In this document: positions 1-14,200 of the stretch, one piece after another
Numbering within the stretch: position 1 is the stretch's first letter
Layout: every line of letters starts with the position of its first letter
Source: Desmodesmus armatus
Lineage: Eukaryota; Chlorophyta; Chlorophyceae; Sphaeropleales; Scenedesmaceae
Direction: 5' to 3'
Length of the DNA: 64,000 nt
Assembly: GCA_007449985.2 (NCBI GenBank)
Contig: VIIQ02000078.1
Span: 124,001 to 188,000 of the forward strand
Notes under the pieces: model-generated
What the model was told of the DNA's origin: nothing
What the model saw: only the letters and a program-made list of their open reading frames with translations
The model's database searches: none
Program-made: the position numbers and the translations under genes

Positions 1-350
1 TGTGTTCCTTCTTGGGTTTGCCCGCTCATGTGCAGCGGCCATGCATGTCTCGGCTAGCCGTCGGTTGCTTGAGTGATGCGGCCATTTGGCACAGGCAGCG
101 GCTATGGCAGCGCGCCTCTGACTCGCGTTGCGGTGTGCTGGCGAAAGCAGCCTTGACATTCTCTCCGGACTTGGGTCTGCGCCCGCTCCTTTGCAGCGGC
201 CGTTCGTGTTTCGGCTAGCCGCCGTTTGCTGTAGTGATGCGGCCATTCGGCTAAGGCAGCAGCTATGGCAGCGCGCCTCTGGCACGCGTTGCGGTTTGCT
301 GGCGACAACAGCCTGGACATCGTCCTATACGGTCACCCGCGCATGTGCTA
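1..350. repeat. two-copy tandem repeat, period about 162 bp
   Basis: The stretch starting near 31 recurs near 193 with scattered substitutions: both copies carry a TGCAGCGGCC block, a CGGCTAGCCG block and a GCAGCGCGCCTCTG block in the same order. It lies beyond the last CCS1 exon seen, so it is probably intronic or 3' flanking sequence of that minus-strand gene. No coding similarity was recognised. Confidence 0.7.
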
Positions 351-1374
351 GCCACTTGGTGACGATGTCCCATCCCTTGACACAGTTTTTGCTGTCCCCG
401 CTGTAGGGGGCGGTATGCTACGGCGGCTCCTTGCAAGCCCCACTAGCTGCCTTGTGTCATGTGGCCTGCCAGTTTTCTTGGTTGGGACATGCTTTGGGGA
501 CAACACCTCACTTCTGCTTTGGAGTACATGCAATGCAAACAATGGCAGAGCTGCCGGCCGCAGCAGTGCCCTCTCAGTGGCCAAGCTGCCAACTTCAGCG
601 TCATGTCTGACGCGGTGACCCCTTTTCTGGTGGTTGGTGATTTTACAGTTGCATGCCCACAGTTGTGGCTGTAAGAGGTCTGCCTATGTTTGTATGACGC
701 TTGCGTGACGCTAAGGTCACACTCTCTCCCTTTCGCTGGGTGGCTGGGGAGTTACTCATGGGCACTCCCGAAGTGCTGCATATGCCGTGTATGCTGTCCC
801 GGCTGACCTGCATGCATGCATGCTTGTTATGGTGCCTTGGTGCACTTAGTAGCTCACCAGGCCTTCAACACAACTTCAACACATCTTTTTTATTATGGCA
901 ATCCCTATGCAAGGTGAATTAATAGCATGTTAATGTATTACCATGCGTTAATCAGCAAAGCTGATGCACCCAGGGTTCAGGCCCTGCAGAACCATGGGCT
1001 TGCGCACTGCGACGGCATGCTTAGCTCTTGCCGTGCTTCTTGCAAGGCACGTTTTGCTGTTGTTGACACAACAGCGCGCCCACCGCACCCTCCCTGGGCC
1101 GGTGTTTGGGGCCTTCCCCTGGTTGCTTTCTCCCTTTTCAACTTGTTGTTTGGTGGCTTTGCCCCCTCTCCGAAAAAAGTGTAACACACAAATGGCAAAA
1201 ATGGCAATCCCTATGCAAGGTGAATTATATTATTTATATTATTTTACCAAGCCTGCAAACCACCAAGCCTGTAAACCAAGGCGCATCGCCTGACCACCAC
1301 ACAGAGGACTTGCCGCTGCCATGTGTCAGGGGTTGTTGCTGCCCCGCAAACCAACACACATCACCAGTGCTTAC
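351..1374. other. non-coding stretch, presumed CCS1 intron or flank
   Basis: No recognisable exon was found on either strand. A 26-bp block beginning ATGGCAATCCCTATGCAAGG occurs at about 895-920 and again at 1201-1226 as a direct repeat. The ResB-family C-terminus, which should follow the exon at 1375-1466, is not present here, so this is best read as a long intron whose next exon lies left of position 1. Confidence 0.45.
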
Positions 1375-4300
1375 CTGAATAGGCTTGCCTGAATTTGAGC
1401 GCCGCACTCCCACAAACTCCCCCTTGCTGTCGTAGAAGGTGATAGTGTCCAGGTCATGGGCCAGCACTGCAAGTGGAGCAGCAAGATTGCAAATACATGT
1501 GTGAGGGCGACTGGCCAAGCAGTATGGTGGTGTGTGCTACTCTGCCTTGCTTTCATACATGGTGATGGTGTCGGGGTCATGGGCTATCACTACAGGCAAG
1601 GCATGCACCAGCAGAGATGCAAAACATATTCAGGTTTTTATTGGGGTTGGGCTGCCTTTCTGTCCTTGCCCTTCTGCCTCTCTGTCCTGAGTGGAGGTAT
1701 AATATGAGCAATTCAGAAAGGGAATGCATTAGCACGAGAATATGCCATGTATGCTTAGTGAGCAGCATATCAGTGACAAGTAGGGTTTGTGACCAGCAGG
1801 GTGAGTGACCAGGATTATTAGTCACCAACTAACACTTACGTGAGATGCCGCGTGGCGGCCGGCCATCTCCTGGAGGCAGCTCCAACGGCAAAAAGGTAGC
1901 ATACAGCTTCGAGCCCTTCGGCACTCCAGGCTTCCCCTCTAGCGACGCAAACGGCAAGCTGAACGAGCGCTGAGGGAGCCGCGTATTGCTGTTGCTCGAC
2001 GGCGCAGGTGCTGCTTCACCCGCTGCTGCTGCCTGCTGCTGCTCCGCTTGATCCTGCAGCTGCTGCAGCAGCTGCCCGGTTTGAGCAGCGCTGCTACTGC
2101 TATCGGAGGCAGGCTGCTCGACCAGACGGACCGTTACTGCTGCGAGCGCCCAGTCGGTTTGGTATAACGTGACGCCTCCATACCGGAAGGGATCGTTGAC
2201 GCTGATTGTTTTCCGCTGCAGCTCCTTCCCGTCGAAGTCCTTGAGCGTGAGGTCCGAGTAAAACTGCGCGACGCTGCCATCGGGCCGCGTGTCGATGCTG
2301 AACTTGTTCACCTGCGGGAAGAAAAACAGTTCGAAAGCAACATCGGCGTGGCGGTGAGCAGATGGGGCGTCCACCCTCATGAGACCGGTCACTTGACACC
2401 GTTCAGCAACTGACCGATAGCATGCAATATTCAAGAATGTAACAAGACCTCGGAATGCGAACAACGAAAGATGCTACACAACTCGCAAAAAACAGGAAAG
2501 TTCTGTAGGCGTTGAAAACTTGGCCAACCGGCCCAAACCAACCCACCTGCATGACCGTCTTGGCCCCGCCAGGCAGCATGGAAATCCTGCTGGTCGGATA
2601 CAGCGCGTTCCCGACCACAAACTCCCCGCCCTCAGGACACAGCGCTGTGCCCTTCCAGCCTCCGAAGCCGCTGTACCCTGTGCCAAACAGGCACATCAGC
2701 AGCGCTACGTGCACCCCGATGGGCCCCAAGCGGCCTGCTAGGCCCTTGAAGGCATACAGCTGACCGTCCTGCGAGAAGACCTGCAGCAGCAAAGTAGGTT
2801 TGTAATCTTTTGAGGGTGTGCTGTTCACCATGAGAGTGAGGACACTGCATCACACACTGACTCACACAGTCATGCAGGCTAATCGCAAGTAGGATACTGC
2901 ATGTTCTGCTACGGCCGTTGCCACAAGGCGACCCAATGCATCAGCAATGCAGCACCACCAAAGGGGTGGTGCCACCACACCCATTTGGGTTCGTTGGCCA
3001 TTTGGCGGCGCTATGACAATGCCTTTCTACCGTAGGGACAAGTGCCCCCCCCCCCCCTTCATTGATGATGCATTGCTGCTGCACTGGGTCGCCCTGTGGC
3101 CCTGGGCGTAACAAAACACGCACAGTAGGGTACTGCATGTTCTGTTACGGCAACCCAATGTAGCAGCAATGCAGCACCACCAAAGGGTGGTGGGGTTCAT
3201 TGGCCATGCGGCGGCACTGTGTCAATGCCTTTCTACCGTAGGGACAAGTGCCCCCCCCCCTTCATCGGTGCTGCATTGCTGCTACAGTGGGTCGCCCTAT
3301 GGCCACGGGCGTAGCAAAAACACACACAGCAGGGTACTGCATTTTTGATACGGCAATCGCCACAAGGCGACCCAATGTAGCAGCACTGCCGCACCACCAA
3401 GGGGTGGCGGGGTGCATAGTGACTCCTATGTGACAATGGCTTCCTACCAAGGGGGTGCCCCGTCAATAGTGCTGCATTGCTGCTACATTGTATTGCCTTG
3501 TGGCCCCAGGCGTAGCAGAACATGCACCATGGGTACTGCATGTTTTGCTACGGCCGGGACCACAAGGCGACCCAATGTAGCAGCAGTGCAGCACTACCAA
3601 AGGGGGGGGGTGGAGGTGCATGAGACGCTACGTCATGACATCAACCAGGAAGCTTTTACCGGGTCCCCCTTCTATATTGCTGCGTTGCTGCTGCACTGGT
3701 TTGCCTTGTGGCTGTAGCACAACATGCAGATCAGGCATCTGCATGTTTTGTTGCAGATGTCGCCACAAGGCACTCAAAGTAGCAGTGCAGCACCACCCAA
3801 GATTCATGCCATGCCTGGTTTACCTGTTAGGACTTTGCCGCCAGGGCACTGCCGAGGTCCCGCACGCGCGCATTGGACCTGTGGCGTGCTTGAGGCCTAT
3901 CAACACCCCAGAGCCTCCTGGTACTGACTGATATGATCCACTAAAATGCATGTAAGGTGCTCCCGGCACTTTTTGCAGCACAGGGACGGCATTTTGGACC
4001 TGTCTGGAGGTCAGGGAGTATAAGAGACCACTCTACTCAGCAGCAGTCAACTCAGAAAGAGCATGCTTACCTGGTATGACTTTGCCGCTAGAGCGCTGCC
4101 GAGGTCTCGCACGCGCGCGTTGGGCAGGACCTGGGGTGTGCCGTGCTTCTGCATGGCCTCAGGGCTAGGGGCAAACCGCCAGCGCTGCGCAACCTGCATG
4201 GATGAGGTTGTGAACAGGTAAAAATCACTAGATGCGCCTCAATGCCTACCGAAAAATGTGGGGTGTGAGAAGTATGCTGTGGATACAAGCAGCCACACTG

Positions 4301-4738
4301 CAAAGCAAGTGTGACAGCTTCCCGTCACAGACTCAGACACCATCTATGTGACTGTAGCAGGCAGAGTGTTTGTGGTGTGCCGTGTATGGCCTTGGGGGTG
4401 GAGGCAACTCAACTGCTCCAGCCGCCCCCACCCCCCATCCTCTATCCACCTGAAACCCTCCACCCCCCCCCTCTTGCCCCCCCCCCAAACCACCGCCACC
4501 CGTCCCCGTTTATCCACTCCAACACACACGCCACCCACCCCACCCACCTTTGCTGTAGGCAGCTGTGTGGTGTAGGTGCAGGCCATCAGGCTAGCTGCCA
4601 GCAGGGCAATGCTTCCATAGAAGTACCATGCAGTGTAGATGTGGTCCAGCTGCAGCCCCAGCAGTAGCCGGTAGTCCAGGAAGCCTAGCACCTTCTCACC
4701 ATCAAGTGGGTAGTTGCTGACATAGTAGTCAATCTCCT

Positions 4739-4792
<54 letters not shown>

Positions 4793-5681
4793 GCAGCAGC
4801 AGCAGTGGAAGCAGCAGTGGCGGTGAGACGAGCATCATGCGTGCGTGTGTGGGAGTGCTTGGCACTTGTTGGCAGAGTGGCAACTTGAACATGTGCTGCT
4901 GCTGTCTGCTGTTGCTGAGCTGCCAACATTACGTGACTCGGTGGTTTGCTGCCGCCTTGGCTCCAATCGAGTACTCCCAGGCGAAAACAAACACGAGCAT
5001 TGCAGACTATACAGTATACCAACTGAGGCACACAGCTGCACACAGCTAGGCAAGAGCCAGCAAGCTTCAGGCCCACGCAGAACCAGTGCTGAGCACAGCA
5101 TAGCACAGCACATCACAGCACAACACAGCACACCAACCAAAGGCAGCAGCTGACAGTGGGTCCCACCCCTATACTTACTCCTCTGATCTCCGCGGCCCAC
5201 ACATGTTCAAAAAACAAACCAAGGCGCTTTCAGATTGACCCCCTGAGCACACCTTGTTTTGTGGGATGACTGTACCCAGGGCTGATAGGCCTGTGATAAC
5301 TGCCATGATTCCAATAGCACGAGGCAGCGACGACAGCTCCCGTACAACACGCTTCCAAACGATATTGGTCCAGTCGTTCTTCCCTGGTGCCCTCACTGCT
5401 GCTGCTGCTGATACTGCTGCTGGTGCTGGTTGCTGGGGTGTGGCCAGTGGTGGTGCTGTGGTGCCGTTGCTGGGAGTCGAGGCAGAGCCGATATCGGGAG
5501 CTTTGCTAACTGTCAGCTGCTGGACCTGCTGCTGCTGCTTCTGCTGTTGAGAAGGTTTCTTCTTCTTTCCTGCAGGACGAATGGCAGTGCCGGCGCCAGA
5601 CATATGTGTGTGAGTCAGCATGTGTTTGCTGTGCCGGTGAAGTGACGGTGAAGTGACGGTGCTGCTGTGTTCAGGGCTCAC
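1375..5681 (-). CDS. CCS1: CCS1/ResB-type cytochrome c biogenesis protein (3' end off window)
   Basis: Thylakoid membrane protein of System II cytochrome c maturation; with CcsA it brings reduced haem to apocytochromes on the lumen side. Exons read on the minus strand: 5253-5681, 4548-4736, 4071-4193, 2547-2780, 1840-2311 and 1375-1466, all with GT-AG ends and compatible phases. Exon 1 is Gln/Ala-rich (transit-peptide-like) and ends in a ResB first helix finishing GTVIPQNK. Exon 2 has a second helix (YFYGSIALLAASLMACTYT). Exon 4 has a third helix with HVALLMCLFGTGYSG. Exon 5 is the large soluble domain with NDPFRYGGVTLYQTDWAL. Exon 6 ends GVRRSNSGKPIQ as in the family. The last helix lies beyond the window. 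Start chosen at 5681; an internal Met at 5603 is equally possible. Confidence 0.9.
1540..1600 (-). repeat. decayed duplicate of the CCS1 exon at 1375-1466
   Basis: Read on the minus strand this copy keeps the acceptor and encodes IAHDPDTITMYESKAE before a stop, against LAHDLDTITFYDSKGE in the true exon. It sits just upstream of the true exon in the same intron and looks like a local duplication of acceptor plus exon start. Confidence 0.75.
2881..3790. repeat. tandem array of imperfect palindromes in a CCS1 intron
   Basis: Four units are marked by GTACTGCATGTT-like starts near 2891, 3130, 3334 and 3535 (spacing about 200-240 bp). Each has a left arm containing GGCGACCCA followed by a TAGCAGCAATGCAGCAC-like block, and a right arm that is its reverse complement (TGCTGCATTGCTGCTAC then TGGGTCGCC). 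Arms extend outward through a CACAAGG / CCCTGTGG pair. Poly-C tracts of 8-11 bases lie near the centre of two units. The form is that of foldback or MITE-like elements arranged head to tail. The array is wholly inside the intron at 2781-4070. Confidence 0.75.
3830..3890 (-). repeat. partial duplicate of the CCS1 exon at 4071-4193
   Basis: The block around GCCGAGGTCCCGCACGCGCG repeats the exon segment at about 4097-4130 (encoding NARVRDLGSALAA) with a few changes. It lies downstream of the real exon in the same intron, again an exon-edge duplication. Confidence 0.65.
4739..4800. repeat. (CAG)n array abutting a CCS1 3' splice site
   Basis: About 17 uninterrupted CAG units on the plus strand. 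In the CCS1 transcript they read as CUG repeats ending directly at the acceptor (TGTAG) of the exon at 4548-4736, so they occupy the place of the polypyrimidine tract. Confidence 0.95.
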
Positions 5682-5760
5682 GAAATATGCTGACTATAGG
5701 CATGTAAGGCAGCATCTGTCATACTCATTGCACTGCTGGGGGAGACAGTATCCGCATCAT

Positions 5761-5793
<33 letters not shown>

Positions 5794-6391
5794 GAGCAGC
5801 AGTGTGTCCGGCTGGTAAGCCTGTGCCAGCGGACTGCTGCATAGGTGTCCGAAACAGCAGTGACGTAATCATAGTTTGAAACCATCATGGCAGTTACTCG
5901 CCTGATGCATGTGGCACAAGTAAACTGCATCGTCCAGGTGAGGGGAAACCTACTGCTGCTGCACGCCGTGCACAGAAACCAGCCAGCATGGGGCGCTGTG
6001 CTGCCAACATCGTATCAATTCAGCTCTTCACATACACGCTGAAGGCTGCTTGGGTACCCAATTGGGACGGATGCAGTGAGTGAGTGGACGATTCGCAACA
6101 GCAGTAGGTTTGGACAACACGATGCTCCGCAGCGCAGACAAGAGATGTTGTGCAACAGTGTGGCTGGAAGAGATTTTCGGTCTGTCGGTCGAATCATCGG
6201 TAAAATGGTACAACCGTCTTGTGCACGTTCATGGCTCGTTGGCCACATCCATGCCAGGCAGCATGGCCCAACACGCTGTGACTATCTGTGCATGTTTTCG
6301 GTTGCCTTTCAAGCACTCCAACTCACTATCTCGGCTCGCTGATCTGTAACTCAACAGAAGCGCACAGCAGCAACCAAGATCCCACACAGAT
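5682..6391. promoter_or_regulatory. divergent intergenic region between CCS1 and the methyltransferase
   Basis: The two genes point away from this interval, so both promoters should lie here. A short (CAT)n/(CAG)n stretch is present at about 5756-5792. No clear TATA box or named motif was recognised, and upstream 5' exons of either gene cannot be excluded. Confidence 0.5.
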
Positions 6392-10377
<3,986 letters not shown>

Positions 10378-11201
10378 ATGGCGTCTGATTGGGAGTGTGT
10401 TGCAAGCCGCAAGAAGCTTGCACATTTTTGAAATATTTCCGCGTCACTTTTGTTGAATCCGCTCCGGTCCAACAGATGGATGCGACGGTAGTTCTGTTCA
10501 CAGAGTGGTCTGCAAAGCCATCACAGCATCACTTGCTTGTGCATTGGGTCGACGTGTCACACAATTGCGGTACAGATTGTTGAACGGGGGGGGGGGGGCT
10601 CAACTCAGCCGCATGGCGGTGCAATGTGTTTCTGGAAGGAACACTTTACCACGAATTGTTTGGCTGCCGCGCATTGGTGACTTTGAGCTGCGGAAGGCGC
10701 ACTCAGCCGTCTGAATCCATATATTGCACTATCTCAGCAAGGCCGTCAGTGGAACCGCATGGACACTACGACACTGCTTGCACGTCTCACACCTTCCCTC
10801 ACACTCGCATGGGCTTAGTCATGCCGAATTCTGGTGCTGCTGGTGCTGGCTGCTAAGGCAGCTACGAGCGTGCAACTCAACGCGCAAAGTCAGTGTGTTC
10901 AAGACCCTTGGAAAGTTGCCACACACACTCACTGCCGCTGCCAGATGCTCAGCAGCTGAGGTCCATTTTTTTTAGTTATAAGGATATAAGGGGAGTTATA
11001 TCAGCTGGGGTGCATGCTGCAAAGAGCGCATTCTGCTCAACCTGAACCTGCCGCAGCTTGCTGGTGGTTGTTGATTTGCTTACACTACAATACAACTGCC
11101 AAACAATCGACCCACTGTCAGTGACAGTGGAAAGGACGCCACACTCTTACACCAGCACCTTCAAGGCCAAGTTGGCCTTGTGCGCTTGCACCTGCTTTCA
11201 G
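10378..11201. other. convergent intergenic region
   Basis: This interval holds the 3' ends of the methyltransferase (+) and the lactonohydrolase-like gene (-). It contains a poly-G tract at about 10586-10596 and a short ATAAGGATATAAGG run near 10978. No coding exon was recognised. Confidence 0.6.
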
Positions 11202-14200
11202 CTATGGCAGCTTCGCACCGGCTGCCTTGAGCTTGACACACATCAGCTTCTTCTCCCCCAGGCAGTACAGCGTGTTGCTCACAAAGGCCAGGTTGGTGAC
11301 ACGCCCGCACTGGATGTTGCCCAGCCGCTTGCCACTGGGCGCAAACACCTCCACGCCATCGTGAGTGCCCGTGTACACTGCATGCAGAAGGGCAGGGACA
11401 ACAGACATAGAAAGAGACATTGAGCGAGTGAGCAAGGTCCCCAAGTCGGCCGTTACTTTCTAACAGTGACAGAGGCAGGGAGGGAGCAAGGGGAACAGCG
11501 ATTCCCCCAGGCAGTACAGCGTGTTGCCCACAAAGGCCAGGTTGGTGACACGCCCGCACTGGATGTTGCCCAGCCGCTTGCCACTGGGCGCAAACACCTC
11601 CACGCCATCGTGAGTGCCCGTGTACACTGCATGCAGAAGGGCAGGGACAACAGACATAGAAAGAGACATTGAGCGAGTGAGCAAGGTCCCCAAGTCGGCC
11701 GTTACTTTCTAACAGTGACAGAGGCAGGGAGGGAGCAAGGGGAACAGGGATTCCCCCAGGCAGTACAGCGTGTTGCCCACAAAGGCCAGGTTGGTGACAC
11801 GCCCGCACTGGATGTTGCCCAGCCGCTTGCCACTGGGCGCAAACACCTCCACGCCATCGTGAGTGCCCGTGTACACTGCATGCAGAAGGGCAGGGACAAC
11901 AGACATAGAAAGAGACATTGAGCGAGTGAGCAAGGTCCCCAAGTCGGCCGTTACTTTCTAACAGTGACAGAGGCAGGGAGGGAGCAAGGGGAACAGGGAT
12001 TCCCCCAGGCAGTACAGCGTGTTGCCCACAAAGGCCAGGTTGGTGACACGCCCGCACTGAATGCTGCCCAGCCGCTTGCCACTGAGCGCAAACACCTCCA
12101 CGCCATCGAGTGCCGGTGTACACTGCAAGCAGGGGACAAGTTGATAGAAAAAGGAGAGGGAGCGAGGCAGGTTGGTGGCACGGCTACACTGAATGCTGCC
12201 CAGCCGCTTGCCACTGGGCTCAAACACCTCCACGCCATCGTGAGTGCCGGTGTACACTGAACACAGCAGGTAGGAAGAGGTGGTCGGACAACCAGACAGC
12301 GAGAGTGGGAGTGAGAGAGGTGACAGAGGAAAACAGCATGTCACAGGTTCTTCCGTGACGGCAAACACAAGCACATATATGTCATGGTCATGTTTGCACA
12401 TGCGAGTAGTACTCCTGCTGGCGGCCAGCATCTGCCAGTGCCAATCACGTGTACGCACAAATTGTCAGCCTCTCTGCCATGTGTGCCACTGGCCCAGTGG
12501 CCCAGTATAAGCCGGGCATAAACGGCCCACTACCATATTCATATTGTGGTTTGTATGTATCACACACGATGCGCATCATCGCCATTGGTGTCCACTTGAT
12601 GCCGTCGGGTTTCAAAGATCAGTCACAAGCTATGGTCACATATGTTTGCGCATGCGATGACTAATAGTACCATAGCAGGGTCACCGTAGCAGTGTTGGCG
12701 GCGAGCACCCGCCAATAACGCATACGCAGGAAAATCTTAGCTTCTCTTTGACATGTGTGCCACACATATGCGTCATACTATGCGGTACTTCCGAAGTACG
12801 GCGCACTACGTATCAGCACGATGCGCACCATTGCCATTGGTGTCCACTTTGATGCCGTCCGGTTTCACAGATCGTGTCACAGCAAACACACGCCTGTTCT
12901 CCAGCCGTGGCAGGCCACCACCGCTGCTGCTGCTGCCGCCGCGGGCGCCGTCCCCACTGCCAGCTGTGCCACTTGCTGCATCTGACTGGACGACATCAAA
13001 TGCGTAGATTGTCTGCGCATCCGGCTTTGGCCCCTCCTGCAGCAGAAACCACAGCCAGCAAGACAAGCCGCCATGAATGTGGCACCCTGCCACTCACCCT
13101 GCAAACTGGCACTTAGCCTGACGGCTCAGCCGTTGAACCGGACAACAGTCAATCCAGCGTAGTACGCTGCAGTGACAGTCAATCCAGTCCACAACTGTAA
13201 CCCACCAAGGAGTCAGTACTACCGCCTGGGCACGAGTTGATTGTGTATGCCATGTGGCAGCACTAGTACTGTCAGCACCCCAGTGGGGTCCAACTCACAC
13301 TTTTGTCGCCCGTGTCTGTGACATACAAGGTCTTGAAGTCAGGTGAGAAAGCTATGCCGTTACACATCTCAAAGTCCTCTGCAACCACCGACACGGCACC
13401 AGTGGCAGGGTTGAAGGCATACACCCTGCTAGCGGGCAGCACTGCTGGTTCGTTGTTCTGCTCCGGGGACGGGCGGAAGTTCTGGGCATGGCCGTAGGGT
13501 GGGTCTGAAGACAAGGATGTTTGGAGCAGCAGCAGCAGCAGCGGCAGCAGCAGTAGCAGCACCGTCAGCAGCTGCAGCATTGACATACTGCAGCAGGTGG
13601 CGAGGCTGCTTCCACGATGACAGTAGTTTGCTTTCTGGTGTCACCACTGGTAGTATGGTGTACTCATAACTGTTGCCAAGGTACTGTTGCAAGTCTGGCC
13701 ACATCTTTGAAGGACGATTTCCGAAATCCAAAGTGACTGAGCTTCTGGAAAGCGATTGACAACTGTGACCATGATGCAAACTAGTGACTGTGCCTAACTG
13801 ATCACCCACAGCATTTTGATTCATTGCTGCTGTCCCACCTGTGAACCAGATGCTGCCATCGCAGTAGAGCACCACATCGTTGGGTGAGTTGAACTGCCGG
13901 CCTTCAAAGCTGTCCAGCAGCACCTCGCTGCTCATGCTGCTCAGGTTGACCTTGTTGATGGCAGGGGCGTAGCTGCCACGGCCCTGCAGCAACAGCAGCG
14001 CTGCCACCAGTGCGGTAAGGACTGCATTTGCAAGCCATACTGGTGGTCTCAAGCAGCCTGGGGACTCCCCACCCCCCACTGGCACTCACTCTACAGAGGT
14101 TGATTGTGTCACCGTGCCAGCGGCTGGCAGCAATGCACTTGGGTGCCTAAGTATTCAATGCGCCTCACAGGGAGCTGCACTGATGTGAGCTACCTTTCAC

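Noticed and set aside
11161..12123. Open frame of about 320 codons with a repeated 83-residue unit
   Set aside because: It stays open because the 249-bp repeat is a multiple of three; the conserved propeller blade lies in a different frame with clear splice sites.
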